Shown in pieces: positions 35,672-45,172 of a DNA stretch of 64,000 bases. Each line of letters opens with the position of its first letter. The stretch's first letter is position 1. Source of the stretch: Peterkaempfera bronchialis (GTDB lineage: Bacteria; Actinomycetota; Actinomycetes; Streptomycetales; Streptomycetaceae); NCBI RefSeq assembly GCF_003258605.2, contig NZ_CP031264.1, positions 6,998,232 to 7,062,231 of the forward strand, read 5' to 3'. The notes below the pieces were generated by a model, which saw only the letters and a list, made by a program, of their open reading frames with translations, searched no databases and was not told the DNA's origin. The position numbers and the translations under genes were made by a program.

Positions 35672-36463
35672 TCATGAGGTCTCCACTCGCATGGCCAGGT
35701 CCTGGCAGAGCGTGAGCACGCCCTCGATCCAGGGGGCCGGGTCTGCGGGGTCGTATCCCTCCATGGTTTCCACTCGCCAGTAGTCGGCGAAGCTGATGGC
35801 CTGCGGAGCCACTGCCTTGAAGCGGTTGGGCCGCCACTTCGGCAGATGGCTGCCGTACTCTCCGTGGCTCTCCAACAGGGCGTTGATGACATGTCCGAAG
35901 GCCAGGCGCGCCGAGATCGTCGCGCTTTCCAGGTCTCCGGCCTCCAGCTGGCCGAGTGCGTCCTCGACGGCGTCGTCAGCGGCGCCGAGCGAGCGGACCA
36001 CGGCGAAGGAGTGGAATGCCGATTCCGCGAGCCGGGACCGGCACCGCGCCAGCCAGGCTTCGCCCAGCAGCGGCAGGCAGCTGCCCAGCCGCCCCAACAG
36101 CAGCTCCTCTCGCAGGACCAGGGTGTCCTCGGTGACCCGGCCGGTCTCGAACGCCTCCCAGGAGACCTTGGCGAAGATCTGGTCGATCTGGCTGTCCAGC
36201 CAGTACGTGACATCCCAGCGTCGGCTCTGCGTGTAGAACAACTCGGTGCTCAGTCGCGGCGGTTCGAGCGGGACCGGGACCGTGCCGCCGGACGAGGAGA
36301 CGCGCTCCGTACGGGTGACGACGTAGACGTCGAAGTCGCTGCGCGGGTTGTGCCAGCCCCGAGCGGCAGAGCCGACGACAAACACCGCGAGCGCCCCGCG
36401 GGGGATCAGGCCATGCTGCCGTAGCGGGGACAGCCAGTCCTCGGCCGCCTTGGTGCCATCCAT
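35672..36463 (-). CDS. Nucleotidyltransferase-domain protein
   Basis: A 263-residue protein of the DNA polymerase beta/MNT nucleotidyltransferase superfamily. The signature is VVGSAARGWHNPRSDFDVYV: Gly31-Ser32 and Asp43-x-Asp45 (metal ligands). A helical HEPN-like part follows. It looks homologous over much of its length to the nucleotidyltransferase half of the protein at 36890, so the two may form a pair that transfers a nucleotide to the precursor peptide or to an intermediate. ATG 36463 follows GAAGGGGA. It is divergent from the precursor gene. Confidence 0.8.
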   Translation of the reverse strand: MDGTKAAEDWLSPLRQHGLIPRGALAVFVVGSAARGWHNPRSDFDVYVVTRTERVSSSGGTVPVPLEPPRLSTELFYTQSRRWDVTYWLDSQIDQIFAKVSWEAFETGRVTEDTLVLREELLLGRLGSCLPLLGEAWLARCRSRLAESAFHSFAVVRSLGAADDAVEDALGQLEAGDLESATISARLAFGHVINALLESHGEYGSHLPKWRPNRFKAVAPQAISFADYWRVETMEGYDPADPAPWIEGVLTLCQDLAMRVETS

Positions 36464-36531
36464 CCCAACGTCCCCTTCCCTCAGAGGTCTCGCGGATCTT
36501 AGACCACGATCTCGGGCAGTTGCGCATAGGT

Positions 36532-36549
36532 GTTCGGCCAGGACCGAAC
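36532..36549. promoter_or_regulatory. Inverted repeat in the divergent promoter region
   Basis: GTTCGG (36532-36537) and CCGAAC (36544-36549) are 6-bp arms around CCAGGA, midway between the divergent nucleotidyltransferase and precursor genes. A candidate operator for a cluster regulator. Confidence 0.4.
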
Positions 36550-36623
36550 GCGTGGGCTGGTCGTGTCCGCACATGTTCAAATCGGATCAAGCGAAACCGA
36601 ACTCTCGTTTGGGGAGGTGTGTG

Positions 36624-36749
36624 ATGGAGGACCTGAACGTCATCGAGGTCGACGAGGACATCGTCGAGTTCGACTCCGACGAGGAGAACGCGGCCGCCGC
36701 GGCGAACGTCGTCAACGTCGTCAACGTCGTGAATGTGGTCAACGTCTGA
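36624..36749 (+). CDS. RiPP precursor peptide with NVV repeats
   Basis: A 41-residue peptide. Residues 1-22 are strongly acidic (MEDLNVIEVDEDIVEFDSDE then EN), then five alanines (23-27), then NVVNVVNVVNVVNV (28-41) to the stop. This is a leader/core layout: a charged recognition segment, a small-residue junction and a hydrophobic repetitive core. GGGGAGG lies 6 bases before the ATG. A perfect hairpin follows, then a nucleotidyltransferase with a PqqD-like (leader-binding) domain and TldD/TldE proteases, which cleave modified peptides in several known pathways. Assignment as precursor is inference but all context agrees. Confidence 0.75.
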   Translation: MEDLNVIEVDEDIVEFDSDEENAAAAANVVNVVNVVNVVNV

Positions 36750-36756
36750 CGAAGAC

Positions 36757-36790
36757 GGTGGCGAGGGCCGGTTCACCGTCCCTCGCCACC
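36757..36790 (+). promoter_or_regulatory. Perfect hairpin after NVV precursor gene (likely attenuator)
   Basis: GGTGGCGAGGG (36757-36767) pairs with CCCTCGCCACC (36780-36790), 11 bp with a 12-base loop, starting 8 bases after the stop. It fits partial termination or transcript stabilisation favouring the precursor. Confidence 0.7.
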
Positions 36791-36889
36791 TCGGATGTGC
36801 CTCCAACACCCCGGCACGCCTCGCCTACCCCGGCACGCCTCGCTCGGGATGCCGCAGAAGACCTGCTTGAGAGATGGGAACCACGGGAC

Positions 36890-37993
36890 ATGGCCAGCCC
36901 CGCAGTCGAGCAGAAGCTCGCGGCGGCCCGCAAGCTCGGACACACCCTTGCGGCTGACGCTGATACAGACATCGACTCCATCTACATCGGCGGCAGCCTC
37001 ACGGCCGGCCTGGGAAACGCGACCAGCGACGCGGATCTCTTCGCGCTGACCGGCCACCGAGGCCACGCCGGCGACGAGGCCACCCAGTTCAGCGTCGACG
37101 GCCACCGGATCGACGTCGAACGGTGCTCACTCAGCGAGGTCGAAGCATTCGTCGCCGACCTCACCGGTTTCGAGCTGCGCCGGGACAACCTGACAGCCCT
37201 TCATGGACTACCGAAGGCACTGGACTTCGTCTTCCGACTCAACGCCTCCGAGACCGTGGTCGACTCGGAGCGCCTGACGGCGCTCCGTGGCCGTATCAGC
37301 GACGCTCTCCCGGCGCTCCGGCGCACCATGGTCAACTACTCGGCCGCCGCCATCAACGGACATCTGGAAGACTTCCTCGGCGCGGCCGCCGAGGGCGATC
37401 TGGACACTGCGGCGTTCGCCGGGCAGCACCTGGTCGCGTTCGCGGGCAAGGCTGTGGTGTCAGCAGCCGGAGACCTGTACTTCAGCAACAAGTGGGTCTA
37501 CAAGCAGCTGGCGCGCACCCCCGTCGAGGGCTTCCCCGTGGATCTGTTCACCCACTTCCAGCGCGGTGCCTGGACCGACGGAGGTGCCGAAGCCGCCGAG
37601 GAACTGATCCTTTTTGTCCAGACCTGCATAGCGGTCGCGCAGCTCCTTGCGAACACAGGCACTCCGCTCGGAGCCTGGCCGAGCTGGCGGCCCGGGACGG
37701 CGAAGGACGGCCTGTGGCGCAGCACCGGCTTCAACGTGCTGCACACGAGCGAGGGCATCCTGCTCCACTGGGAGCTCGGTCGGCAGCTGCTGCTCAAGGA
37801 AGCTCCGGCCTTCATCTGGGCCTTGTGCGACGGCCGCTCGGTGGAGGACATCGTGGAGGCAGTCCGCGACCTTGGGGCGAGTGTCCCTTCGCTCAAGGAC
37901 ATGCCCCGAGCCCGCGTCGAGTCGGTCCTGGCAGCCCTACGGAACAAGGGCCTCGTCGGCACCGAGCCCTTCTCCCGGCTGAGCTCGGTCTGA
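36890..37993 (+). CDS. Nucleotidyltransferase fused to PqqD-like RRE domain
   Basis: A 367-residue fusion. The N-terminal nucleotidyltransferase motif is IGGSLTAGLGNATSDADLFA (Gly35-Ser36, Asp47-x-Asp49). The last 95 residues, with VLHTSEGILLHWELGRQLLL, FIWALCDGRSVEDIVEAV and a helical RVESVLAALRNKGLV, match the PqqD fold that binds leader peptides in RiPP pathways. This ties the enzyme to a peptide substrate, most simply the NVV peptide encoded just before. ATG 36890 is used; a GTG near 36794 would add about 32 Pro/Arg-rich residues encoded by a short direct repeat. Confidence 0.75.
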   Translation: MASPAVEQKLAAARKLGHTLAADADTDIDSIYIGGSLTAGLGNATSDADLFALTGHRGHAGDEATQFSVDGHRIDVERCSLSEVEAFVADLTGFELRRDNLTALHGLPKALDFVFRLNASETVVDSERLTALRGRISDALPALRRTMVNYSAAAINGHLEDFLGAAAEGDLDTAAFAGQHLVAFAGKAVVSAAGDLYFSNKWVYKQLARTPVEGFPVDLFTHFQRGAWTDGGAEAAEELILFVQTCIAVAQLLANTGTPLGAWPSWRPGTAKDGLWRSTGFNVLHTSEGILLHWELGRQLLLKEAPAFIWALCDGRSVEDIVEAVRDLGASVPSLKDMPRARVESVLAALRNKGLVGTEPFSRLSSV

Positions 37994-38034
37994 CGCGGCA
38001 CGCAACCGACGACAACGGAAATGCGAACGGCATC

Positions 38035-39378
38035 ATGAGCGCTGAGCTGGTGTCCGCGCCAGGCATCGAGCAGCTGAGAGACATCGCCGGCTGGGCCGCC
38101 CGTGAACTGCGCGGTGCAGCGGACTATCTCCAGGTCTTCGCTGAGTCCACGCTGGCGGTGAGTGTGGAGTGCACATCAGGCGAGCCGTCGGCCACCTGCG
38201 GGGACCTGCGGGAGGGCCTGGGGTGCCTGGCCCTGAAGGATGGTCGCTGGCGCTACAGGGCGGTGACCCCGGACCAGGTTGACACCGTCGCCGACTGGCT
38301 TGGCGCCCCGCGTCCGGCAGCCACGCCCCCCTGGGTGCCCGGCCCGGGCACGGCGGGCTTCCGGCCGGTGGATCCGCAGGCATGGCTGGTGGGGCAGGAC
38401 GGGGACCCCTACTCCGTCCGCTCCGTGGAGGATGCGACCTGCCGGCGCTACGCCGTGGCTGACAGCGAGGGCGCCGCCTACGCGGGTGCGTCGTACACGC
38501 TGCGTCGTCGGGTCGAGGCCGGTCTGCTCGCGGCTGGTCGGCGCTATCGCGGGCTCAGCCGCTGGCTGCGCAAGGGGACGGCTGCGGTCGATGCGGACGC
38601 ATCGGTCGAGGACCTGGTGAACACGGCCCTGGGCCATGCTCGGGACTCTGCCAAGGCCGCCTTCATTGGCAAGCACCGTACTCCGGTGGTCTTCGGGCCC
38701 TCTGCGGCGGCCGGATTCCTGCACGAGTTGGTGGGACACGCGCTGGAGGCGGACAACTTCCGGCTCGACAGCGACTACATCAGGGGGCTGCGCCGGCCGG
38801 GGGCCCTGCCGGCGGCACTGTCGCTGCGCGACGACCCGACCGTGGAGCACGGCTACGGCTCGTACCCGGCCGACGACGAAGGCTTCACCGCGACGGTCAC
38901 CACCCTGCTCCAGAACGGCGAGATCGGTTCCCCTGTCACCTGTCTGCGCACCGCGCAGCGCGGTGGCCTCCGACGCACCGCCAACGCCCGCCGTGTCGAC
39001 TTCCGCAGCCCCGCCATCCCTCGGGCCGCCAACACCGTGGTGGTGCCCGGTGCGGACGACCCTGCACTGCTGCTGCGGGGCGAGGGCTCCGGCGTGCTGC
39101 ATGTCGGCGGCCTGGGCGCTGGAATGATCAATCTCGGCACCGGCGAGTTCTCGTTCGCGGCACTCAACTGCCACTACCTGACACCGAATGGCGACCGGGT
39201 TCCCGCCCGCGATGTGAGCCTGGTCGGCAACGCACTGGACACACTGGCCCGCTTGGAAGGCATCGGGTCGGACTTCGGCGGCGACAACGCCACCTGCGGC
39301 AAGCAGGGGCAGCTGATCGGGATCGGGCTGTACTCCCCTTCGATGCGCTACGCGGCTCTCGACTGGAGCGCCGCGTGA
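38035..39378 (+). CDS. TldD-type metallopeptidase
   Basis: A 447-residue protease of the TldD/PmbA family. The zinc motif FLHELVGHALEADNF has the family HExxxH form with His230, Glu231 and His235. GEGSGVLHVGGLGAGMINLG and the C-terminal glycine-rich part also match. TldD pairs with TldE (next gene) to form a protease that degrades or trims unfolded peptides, including leader removal in microcin B17-type pathways. The ATG at 38035 is 41 bases after the upstream stop with no strong ribosome site. Its partner follows 43 bases later. Confidence 0.87.
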   Translation: MSAELVSAPGIEQLRDIAGWAARELRGAADYLQVFAESTLAVSVECTSGEPSATCGDLREGLGCLALKDGRWRYRAVTPDQVDTVADWLGAPRPAATPPWVPGPGTAGFRPVDPQAWLVGQDGDPYSVRSVEDATCRRYAVADSEGAAYAGASYTLRRRVEAGLLAAGRRYRGLSRWLRKGTAAVDADASVEDLVNTALGHARDSAKAAFIGKHRTPVVFGPSAAAGFLHELVGHALEADNFRLDSDYIRGLRRPGALPAALSLRDDPTVEHGYGSYPADDEGFTATVTTLLQNGEIGSPVTCLRTAQRGGLRRTANARRVDFRSPAIPRAANTVVVPGADDPALLLRGEGSGVLHVGGLGAGMINLGTGEFSFAALNCHYLTPNGDRVPARDVSLVGNALDTLARLEGIGSDFGGDNATCGKQGQLIGIGLYSPSMRYAALDWSAA

Positions 39379-39421
39379 TCCGGTCGACTATCGAGAGTGC
39401 GCCCGCAGGCAGGACGGCGGC

Positions 39422-40750
39422 ATGAGGCAACTGGACAGCGGCTGCGACGAGGCACTGGCCGTCGCGGACGCAGTGAACCGCGAACTGCGAGCGGGTGAGA
39501 GGGCGTTCATCCATCTGGGCCGGACCGGGCGGCGGTGCCTGACTGTCGACCCCGCAACCGGCGGCGGGCAGCTGATGGTGCGACAGGGCCGGTTCGACGG
39601 CTATGTGCGCCTCACCCGCGACGGCAGCGAGGTCTACCTCAATGCCCCCGCGCCGGGTTCCGCGACCGTGGGCCGGCTCCTGGACGTCGGCCGGCTCCTG
39701 CTGCCGCTCGGCACCTTCCGCACCCCTCTGGCCGACCAGGTGCCACACGCGGGCGAGTGGCGCAACCGTGATGGCAGGGTGAGTCTGGAGTCGGTCGCCA
39801 CCGACCCGGTACCGCTGCTGTCCCGGCTCGCCGAGGCAGCCGGGCCGGACTGCGCCGTGCGGACCCTCGCTGTCTCCGAGGTACTCGGCGAGCAGGTCTT
39901 CGCCGACTCCACGGGCCCGCGTGGTCAGAGCGTCTGCCGAGGGGCCGAGGTGCAGGCCGCCGCATCCGCAGACGGTGGCGCGACTGTCGCCCGGGTCTCC
40001 CACTACGCCGCTGATCTCAAGCGCATCGATCTGGTCACCCTCGGTCGTGAGCTGGCGCTGACCGCCGCCGCGCTCGGCCCGGCATCGGCTTCCCTCCCCG
40101 GGAGCGAGATCGGGTTCCTCCCCTCGGCGGCAGCCCAACTGCTGCGGGTCCTGGTGAGTGCGCTGCTCTTCAACCCGATCGCCGAGCCCCGGCCGCTGTG
40201 CACCGCGGTCGTTGACGACGGGCGCACTGCGGACGGCTGCTCCGCGCGGGCTTTTGACTGCGAGGGAACGCCCACCGGGGCGATGGAGCTGGTGACCCGG
40301 CAGGGTGAGCAGCAGGCCGTTGCCACCCGGCTGAACTCCGTCGTCGGTACCGGAGGCCGGAAGGCGCGCAGTCTCACCGGGCACGCGTCCTGGGAGGCAC
40401 GCCGATACCAGCCGCAGCCCACCGCCACAAATGTGCGGCTGGCGCCGGGTGGTGCGGCTCCCGACCTGTGGAGTGGCGAACGCTGCCTGGTCACCGATGT
40501 GCGCAGCCTGGGTGTGGAGGAGTTCCGCTCGGGTGGACAGCTGGCGCTCCGCCTGCTCGCCGCGCGAGCGGTGGACGGCGTACCGACGGGCGCCTATGCG
40601 CCGCTCGTGGTGGAGGGAGAGGCCGTCGACTTCCTGGCCGCACTCACCGGGGTCGGTGAGACCGCTTCCTACCACCCCGGTCCCTTCTCTGTCGGCGGCG
40701 CCCCGCTGTCGATGGACCTGTCCCGTCTGTCCGAGAGGAACGAGGTCTGA
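39422..40750 (+). CDS. TldE/PmbA-type partner protein
   Basis: A 442-residue TldE-like protein. It lacks the HExxxH zinc motif, as expected for the non-catalytic TldE subunit, and its C-terminal half (WSGERCLVTDVRSLGVEEF, GGAPLSMDLSRLS) fits PmbA. With the TldD-like protein at 38035 it should form the heterodimeric protease. It ends 2 bases before the ABC ATPase start, so processing and export are in one operon. Confidence 0.82.
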   Translation: MRQLDSGCDEALAVADAVNRELRAGERAFIHLGRTGRRCLTVDPATGGGQLMVRQGRFDGYVRLTRDGSEVYLNAPAPGSATVGRLLDVGRLLLPLGTFRTPLADQVPHAGEWRNRDGRVSLESVATDPVPLLSRLAEAAGPDCAVRTLAVSEVLGEQVFADSTGPRGQSVCRGAEVQAAASADGGATVARVSHYAADLKRIDLVTLGRELALTAAALGPASASLPGSEIGFLPSAAAQLLRVLVSALLFNPIAEPRPLCTAVVDDGRTADGCSARAFDCEGTPTGAMELVTRQGEQQAVATRLNSVVGTGGRKARSLTGHASWEARRYQPQPTATNVRLAPGGAAPDLWSGERCLVTDVRSLGVEEFRSGGQLALRLLAARAVDGVPTGAYAPLVVEGEAVDFLAALTGVGETASYHPGPFSVGGAPLSMDLSRLSERNEV

Positions 40751-40752
40751 TC

Positions 40753-41697
40753 TTGGCTGCTGATCGGGGACTTCATGTCACCGGCCTGACCCGCGTGTTC
40801 ACCACCCGGGACGGAACCGTCCGCAAGGCGGTTGACGACGTCGACCTGACCGTGCGGCCCGGCGAGCTCGTCTCGGTGCTCGGCCCGAACGGGGCGGGGA
40901 AGACAACGACCGTGCGGATGCTGACAGGTCTGCTGCTGCCGACCTCGGGCACCGTCCTGCTCGATGGCCACGACGTGGTGAAGGACCGCAAGAAGGCCTC
41001 CCTGGCCTGCGGGTTCAGCCTCGGGGGTGACACCGGCCTGTACCCACGGCTCACCGCTCGGCAGAACCTCACCTTCTTCGGCCTGATGTACGGCCTGCGC
41101 GGCGGCGCTCTGGAAGGCAAGGCCGACCAGCTGCTCCGGACAGTGAACCTGGCCGACCGGGCCGGGGATCCCGTCGGGTCGTTCTCGCGCGGCATGAAGC
41201 AGCGACTTCACCTGGCCCGCGCGCTGCTGCACGATCCGGCCGTGCTGATCCTGGACGAGCCCTCGGCCGGATTGGATCCGCAGTCCGCTGCCGCGATGCG
41301 CGCCCTGGTCGCCGAGTTGTCCGCGGAGGGCCGCAGCATCCTGCTGACCACTCACGACATGCGTGAGGCCGAGGAGCTCAGCGACCGGATCGTGCTGATG
41401 AGGGACGGCCGGATCCATGCCGAGTCCACCGCCTCCGCGTTGCGCCTGGCCGCGGCGGAACGGCTCGGTCACACCGTGCGGATCGACTTCGCCGAAGCTG
41501 AGGTCCCTGACGGGGTTGGTGACTGCCCGGGTCTGCTGGACGAGCAGCGGACCGGCTCGACGGCGATCCTGCGGGCCACCGACGGGCCGGCGGCTGTGCA
41601 GTGGCTCCTGGCGCGTTTTCCGGGCCGGACGCTGAGTGTGGCGGTCACCCCGCCCACCCTTGAGGAGGTCTTCCTGGAGATGGTGGCCGTCTCGTGA
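40753..41697 (+). CDS. ABC transporter ATP-binding protein (exporter)
   Basis: A 314-residue drug/peptide-exporter ATPase. Walker A GPNGAGKTTTVRMLTG, signature FSRGMKQRLHLARALL, Walker B VLILDEPSAGLDP and an H-loop TTHDMREAEEL are all present; the last 80 residues form the extra domain typical of CcmA/DrrA-type ATPases. It starts with TTG at 40753 right after the TldE stop and overlaps the next permease as GTGA. It probably powers export of the mature peptide, or immunity. Confidence 0.9.
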   Translation: MAADRGLHVTGLTRVFTTRDGTVRKAVDDVDLTVRPGELVSVLGPNGAGKTTTVRMLTGLLLPTSGTVLLDGHDVVKDRKKASLACGFSLGGDTGLYPRLTARQNLTFFGLMYGLRGGALEGKADQLLRTVNLADRAGDPVGSFSRGMKQRLHLARALLHDPAVLILDEPSAGLDPQSAAAMRALVAELSAEGRSILLTTHDMREAEELSDRIVLMRDGRIHAESTASALRLAAAERLGHTVRIDFAEAEVPDGVGDCPGLLDEQRTGSTAILRATDGPAAVQWLLARFPGRTLSVAVTPPTLEEVFLEMVAVS

Positions 41698-42443
41698 ACA
41701 ACACGTACCTCAGGTCGGTGCTCGACCAGTTCAGGATGCACGCGACGAGCCCGATGGCAGTCTTCGGCACACTCGCGATGCCGTGCGTCTTCGCCTTTGT
41801 CATCCACAGCAACCGGGCGCATGGCACGGGCGCGGCCGGCACCACGAGCGACATGGCCGTGGGTTCCGCCGGCATCGGTGTCCTGGACTCCGCCATCGTG
41901 CTCGTCGTGCTCAGTCTGCTCGGCGAGAAGCAGTGGAAGACGCTGTACGCAGCGCTCGGCAGTCCGGGCGGCATGGTGCCCCTCGTACTCGGCCGACTGA
42001 GCGGGATCGCGGTGCAGACCCTGATCGCGGTCCCTGGAACGTTCGCGGTTCTGGCGCTGTTGTGGGGTGTCGACGACAGCTTCGCCTGGAGCCGCTGGCT
42101 GGTCGGCGGAGTACTGCTGACACTGGCCACCATGTCCGTGGTCGGTCTGCTCGCGGCAGCCGTGCTCCGCTTTCCCTACTCCTCCGGCATGGTCAACGGC
42201 CTGACCGGTCTGGTCATGGCGCTGTCCGCGCTGGTCGTGCCGCAGTCGGCCCTGCCCGGACCGGTGCGGGCACTGGCCCAGCTGATGCCACAGGCACACG
42301 TCATGGCCTGGGTGCGCGGCGGCTCGGCGGGCAGTCTCGCTCTCGCACTGGCTCTCACCGCCGGCTACGCGGTGCTCGTCGTACTGCTGATCCGGCGCGT
42401 GGAGTACTCCGCCCGCCGTGACGCCGTCCCCATGGAGATGTGA
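41694..42443 (+). CDS. ABC-2-type transporter permease
   Basis: A 249-residue membrane protein with about six hydrophobic segments (near residues 20-36, 60-80, 105-128, 138-160, 168-185 and 220-240) and no cleavable signal. GTG 41694 overlaps the ATPase stop. Layout matches ABC-2 exporter permeases. With the protein at 42447 it should form a heteromeric channel. Confidence 0.85.
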   Translation: MNNTYLRSVLDQFRMHATSPMAVFGTLAMPCVFAFVIHSNRAHGTGAAGTTSDMAVGSAGIGVLDSAIVLVVLSLLGEKQWKTLYAALGSPGGMVPLVLGRLSGIAVQTLIAVPGTFAVLALLWGVDDSFAWSRWLVGGVLLTLATMSVVGLLAAAVLRFPYSSGMVNGLTGLVMALSALVVPQSALPGPVRALAQLMPQAHVMAWVRGGSAGSLALALALTAGYAVLVVLLIRRVEYSARRDAVPMEM

Positions 42444-42446
42444 CCG

Positions 42447-43208
42447 GTGACCACCTACATCAAGGGCGCGTTGCTGTCGTACAAGGCCCTGTTCACCTGG
42501 CTCAACCCGCTGGGCTATGTCAGCTCCCGGATCGTCCGCCCGATCGGTCTGGCGATTGCCTGCGTCTCGCTGGCCGACTACTACGGTGCCGCCATCGGCC
42601 GCATGCTGATCGGCGCGAGTCTGCTCGCGGGCGCGAGTGCGGTGATCTACGGCATGGCCCTCGCGGTCGGCAATGAGCGGTCGTACGGCACGCTCGGCAC
42701 CTGGCTCGCCTCGCCGCAGAACAAGCTCGGCGCGGCCTGCCAGCGGGCACTGCCACACATCGCGGACGGTGTCGTGGGCGGACTCTGCACCTATCTGGTG
42801 TGCTGTGCGCTCTACGGATCGCTGCCGATCGGCGTGCCCGCGTACACCGGCCTGCTGAGTCTGGCTGTCGTGACCACTGCCGGCCTGGGCCTTGCCCTGT
42901 CGGCGCTGGCGCTGCTGATCGAGGACCTGTTCATCGGACCGAACGTGGCCGACCTCGTGTTGATGATGCTCACCGGCACATTGATCCCGCATGACCGGCT
43001 TCCGGCCTTCCTGCAACCGCTGTCGGAAGTCCTTCCCGTCACCCATGTCATGGCTGCGGTGGCAGGTCGGCTCGCGGGCGGGAGCTGGAACGGTGGCGAG
43101 TTCCTGGTGGAACTGGGGGTGGGGGCCGGCTGGTTCGCGGTCAGTTCGCTTTTCATGATGTGGGCGGTCCAGCGGGCCACCCACCGCCTGGGCCGGTCCT
43201 CGGGCTGA
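42447..43208 (+). CDS. ABC-2-type transporter permease (second)
   Basis: A 253-residue integral membrane protein with about six helices; YGMALAVGNERSYGTLGTWL resembles the conserved cytoplasmic loop of ABC-2 permeases. GTG 42447 is 3 bases after the previous stop, so ATPase and both permeases are one unit. A 197-base gap with its own likely promoter then precedes the enolase gene. Confidence 0.85.
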   Translation: MTTYIKGALLSYKALFTWLNPLGYVSSRIVRPIGLAIACVSLADYYGAAIGRMLIGASLLAGASAVIYGMALAVGNERSYGTLGTWLASPQNKLGAACQRALPHIADGVVGGLCTYLVCCALYGSLPIGVPAYTGLLSLAVVTTAGLGLALSALALLIEDLFIGPNVADLVLMMLTGTLIPHDRLPAFLQPLSEVLPVTHVMAAVAGRLAGGSWNGGEFLVELGVGAGWFAVSSLFMMWAVQRATHRLGRSSG

Positions 43209-43255
43209 CCCCTGGCCACCCCTGGCGCAGCGTCAAATCTGCTTCTTAGCGGTGA

Positions 43256-44689
<1,434 letters not shown>

Positions 44690-44714
44690 CACCTCGCCAC
44701 CCGGCAGCCCTCCG

Positions 44715-44751
44715 TGGATCGGCCACCTGGCGGAAACCGGTGGCCGATCCA
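44715..44751 (+). terminator. Strong terminator after enolase gene
   Basis: TGGATCGGCCACC (44715-44727) and GGTGGCCGATCCA (44739-44751) form a perfect 13-bp stem with an 11-base loop, followed by TTGTC. It should end the enolase transcript. Confidence 0.8.
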
Positions 44752-44881
44752 TTGTCATGATGCTGCCAACGCCCAGCGCCCAATGGCACGTTGATGCAGG
44801 TGTCGACGGTGCGGGCGGTGCACCGGCCTAGTGTCGAGGCCAGTCGGGAAAAGGTCCCGGCACTGACCTCTGGAGGATGGC

Positions 44882-45091
44882 ATGATCGCCGTTTCCCCCG
44901 CGGTGCAGAGCACCAACTTCAACCTCAAGAACGAGGCTGTCGAGCTGATCGCCGCCGGCGGTGTCGCCGAGCGCGTGTCGCTCTCCGTCGCCGACCTGGA
45001 GGCCATGCGCACCCTGCGTGCGGCCGTCCCGGCGTCGAAGCACGGCCTTGAGGCCATCACTGGCGGCTCTTGCGAGACCGGCGCCCAGTAG
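44882..45091 (+). CDS. Candidate precursor peptide with C-terminal GGSCETGAQ
   Basis: A 69-residue peptide with no export signal. The first 50 residues form a possible leader (NFNLKNEAVELIAAGGVAER is helix-prone) and the end reads GLEAITGGSCETGAQ with a single cysteine after a double glycine. TGGAGGA is 5 bases before the ATG. A perfect 12-bp hairpin follows the stop, and the next genes are a PP-loop ATPase and a PhyH oxygenase. I infer a RiPP precursor, with the Cys-containing tail as likely modification site; an alternative is a small carrier or regulatory protein. Confidence 0.62.
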   Translation: MIAVSPAVQSTNFNLKNEAVELIAAGGVAERVSLSVADLEAMRTLRAAVPASKHGLEAITGGSCETGAQ

Positions 45092-45097
45092 CACCCC

Positions 45098-45126
45098 GGG
45101 TGGGCCGCCCCTGTGGCGGCCCACCC
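45098..45126 (+). promoter_or_regulatory. Perfect hairpin after second precursor gene (likely attenuator)
   Basis: GGGTGGGCCGCC (45098-45109) pairs with GGCGGCCCACCC (45115-45126), 12 bp with a 5-base loop, starting 7 bases after the stop codon. Confidence 0.7.
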
Positions 45127-45172
45127 ACCTCGTCTCCCACTGCTCGCTGTCAGGGATCAGATAGGACCGGTT

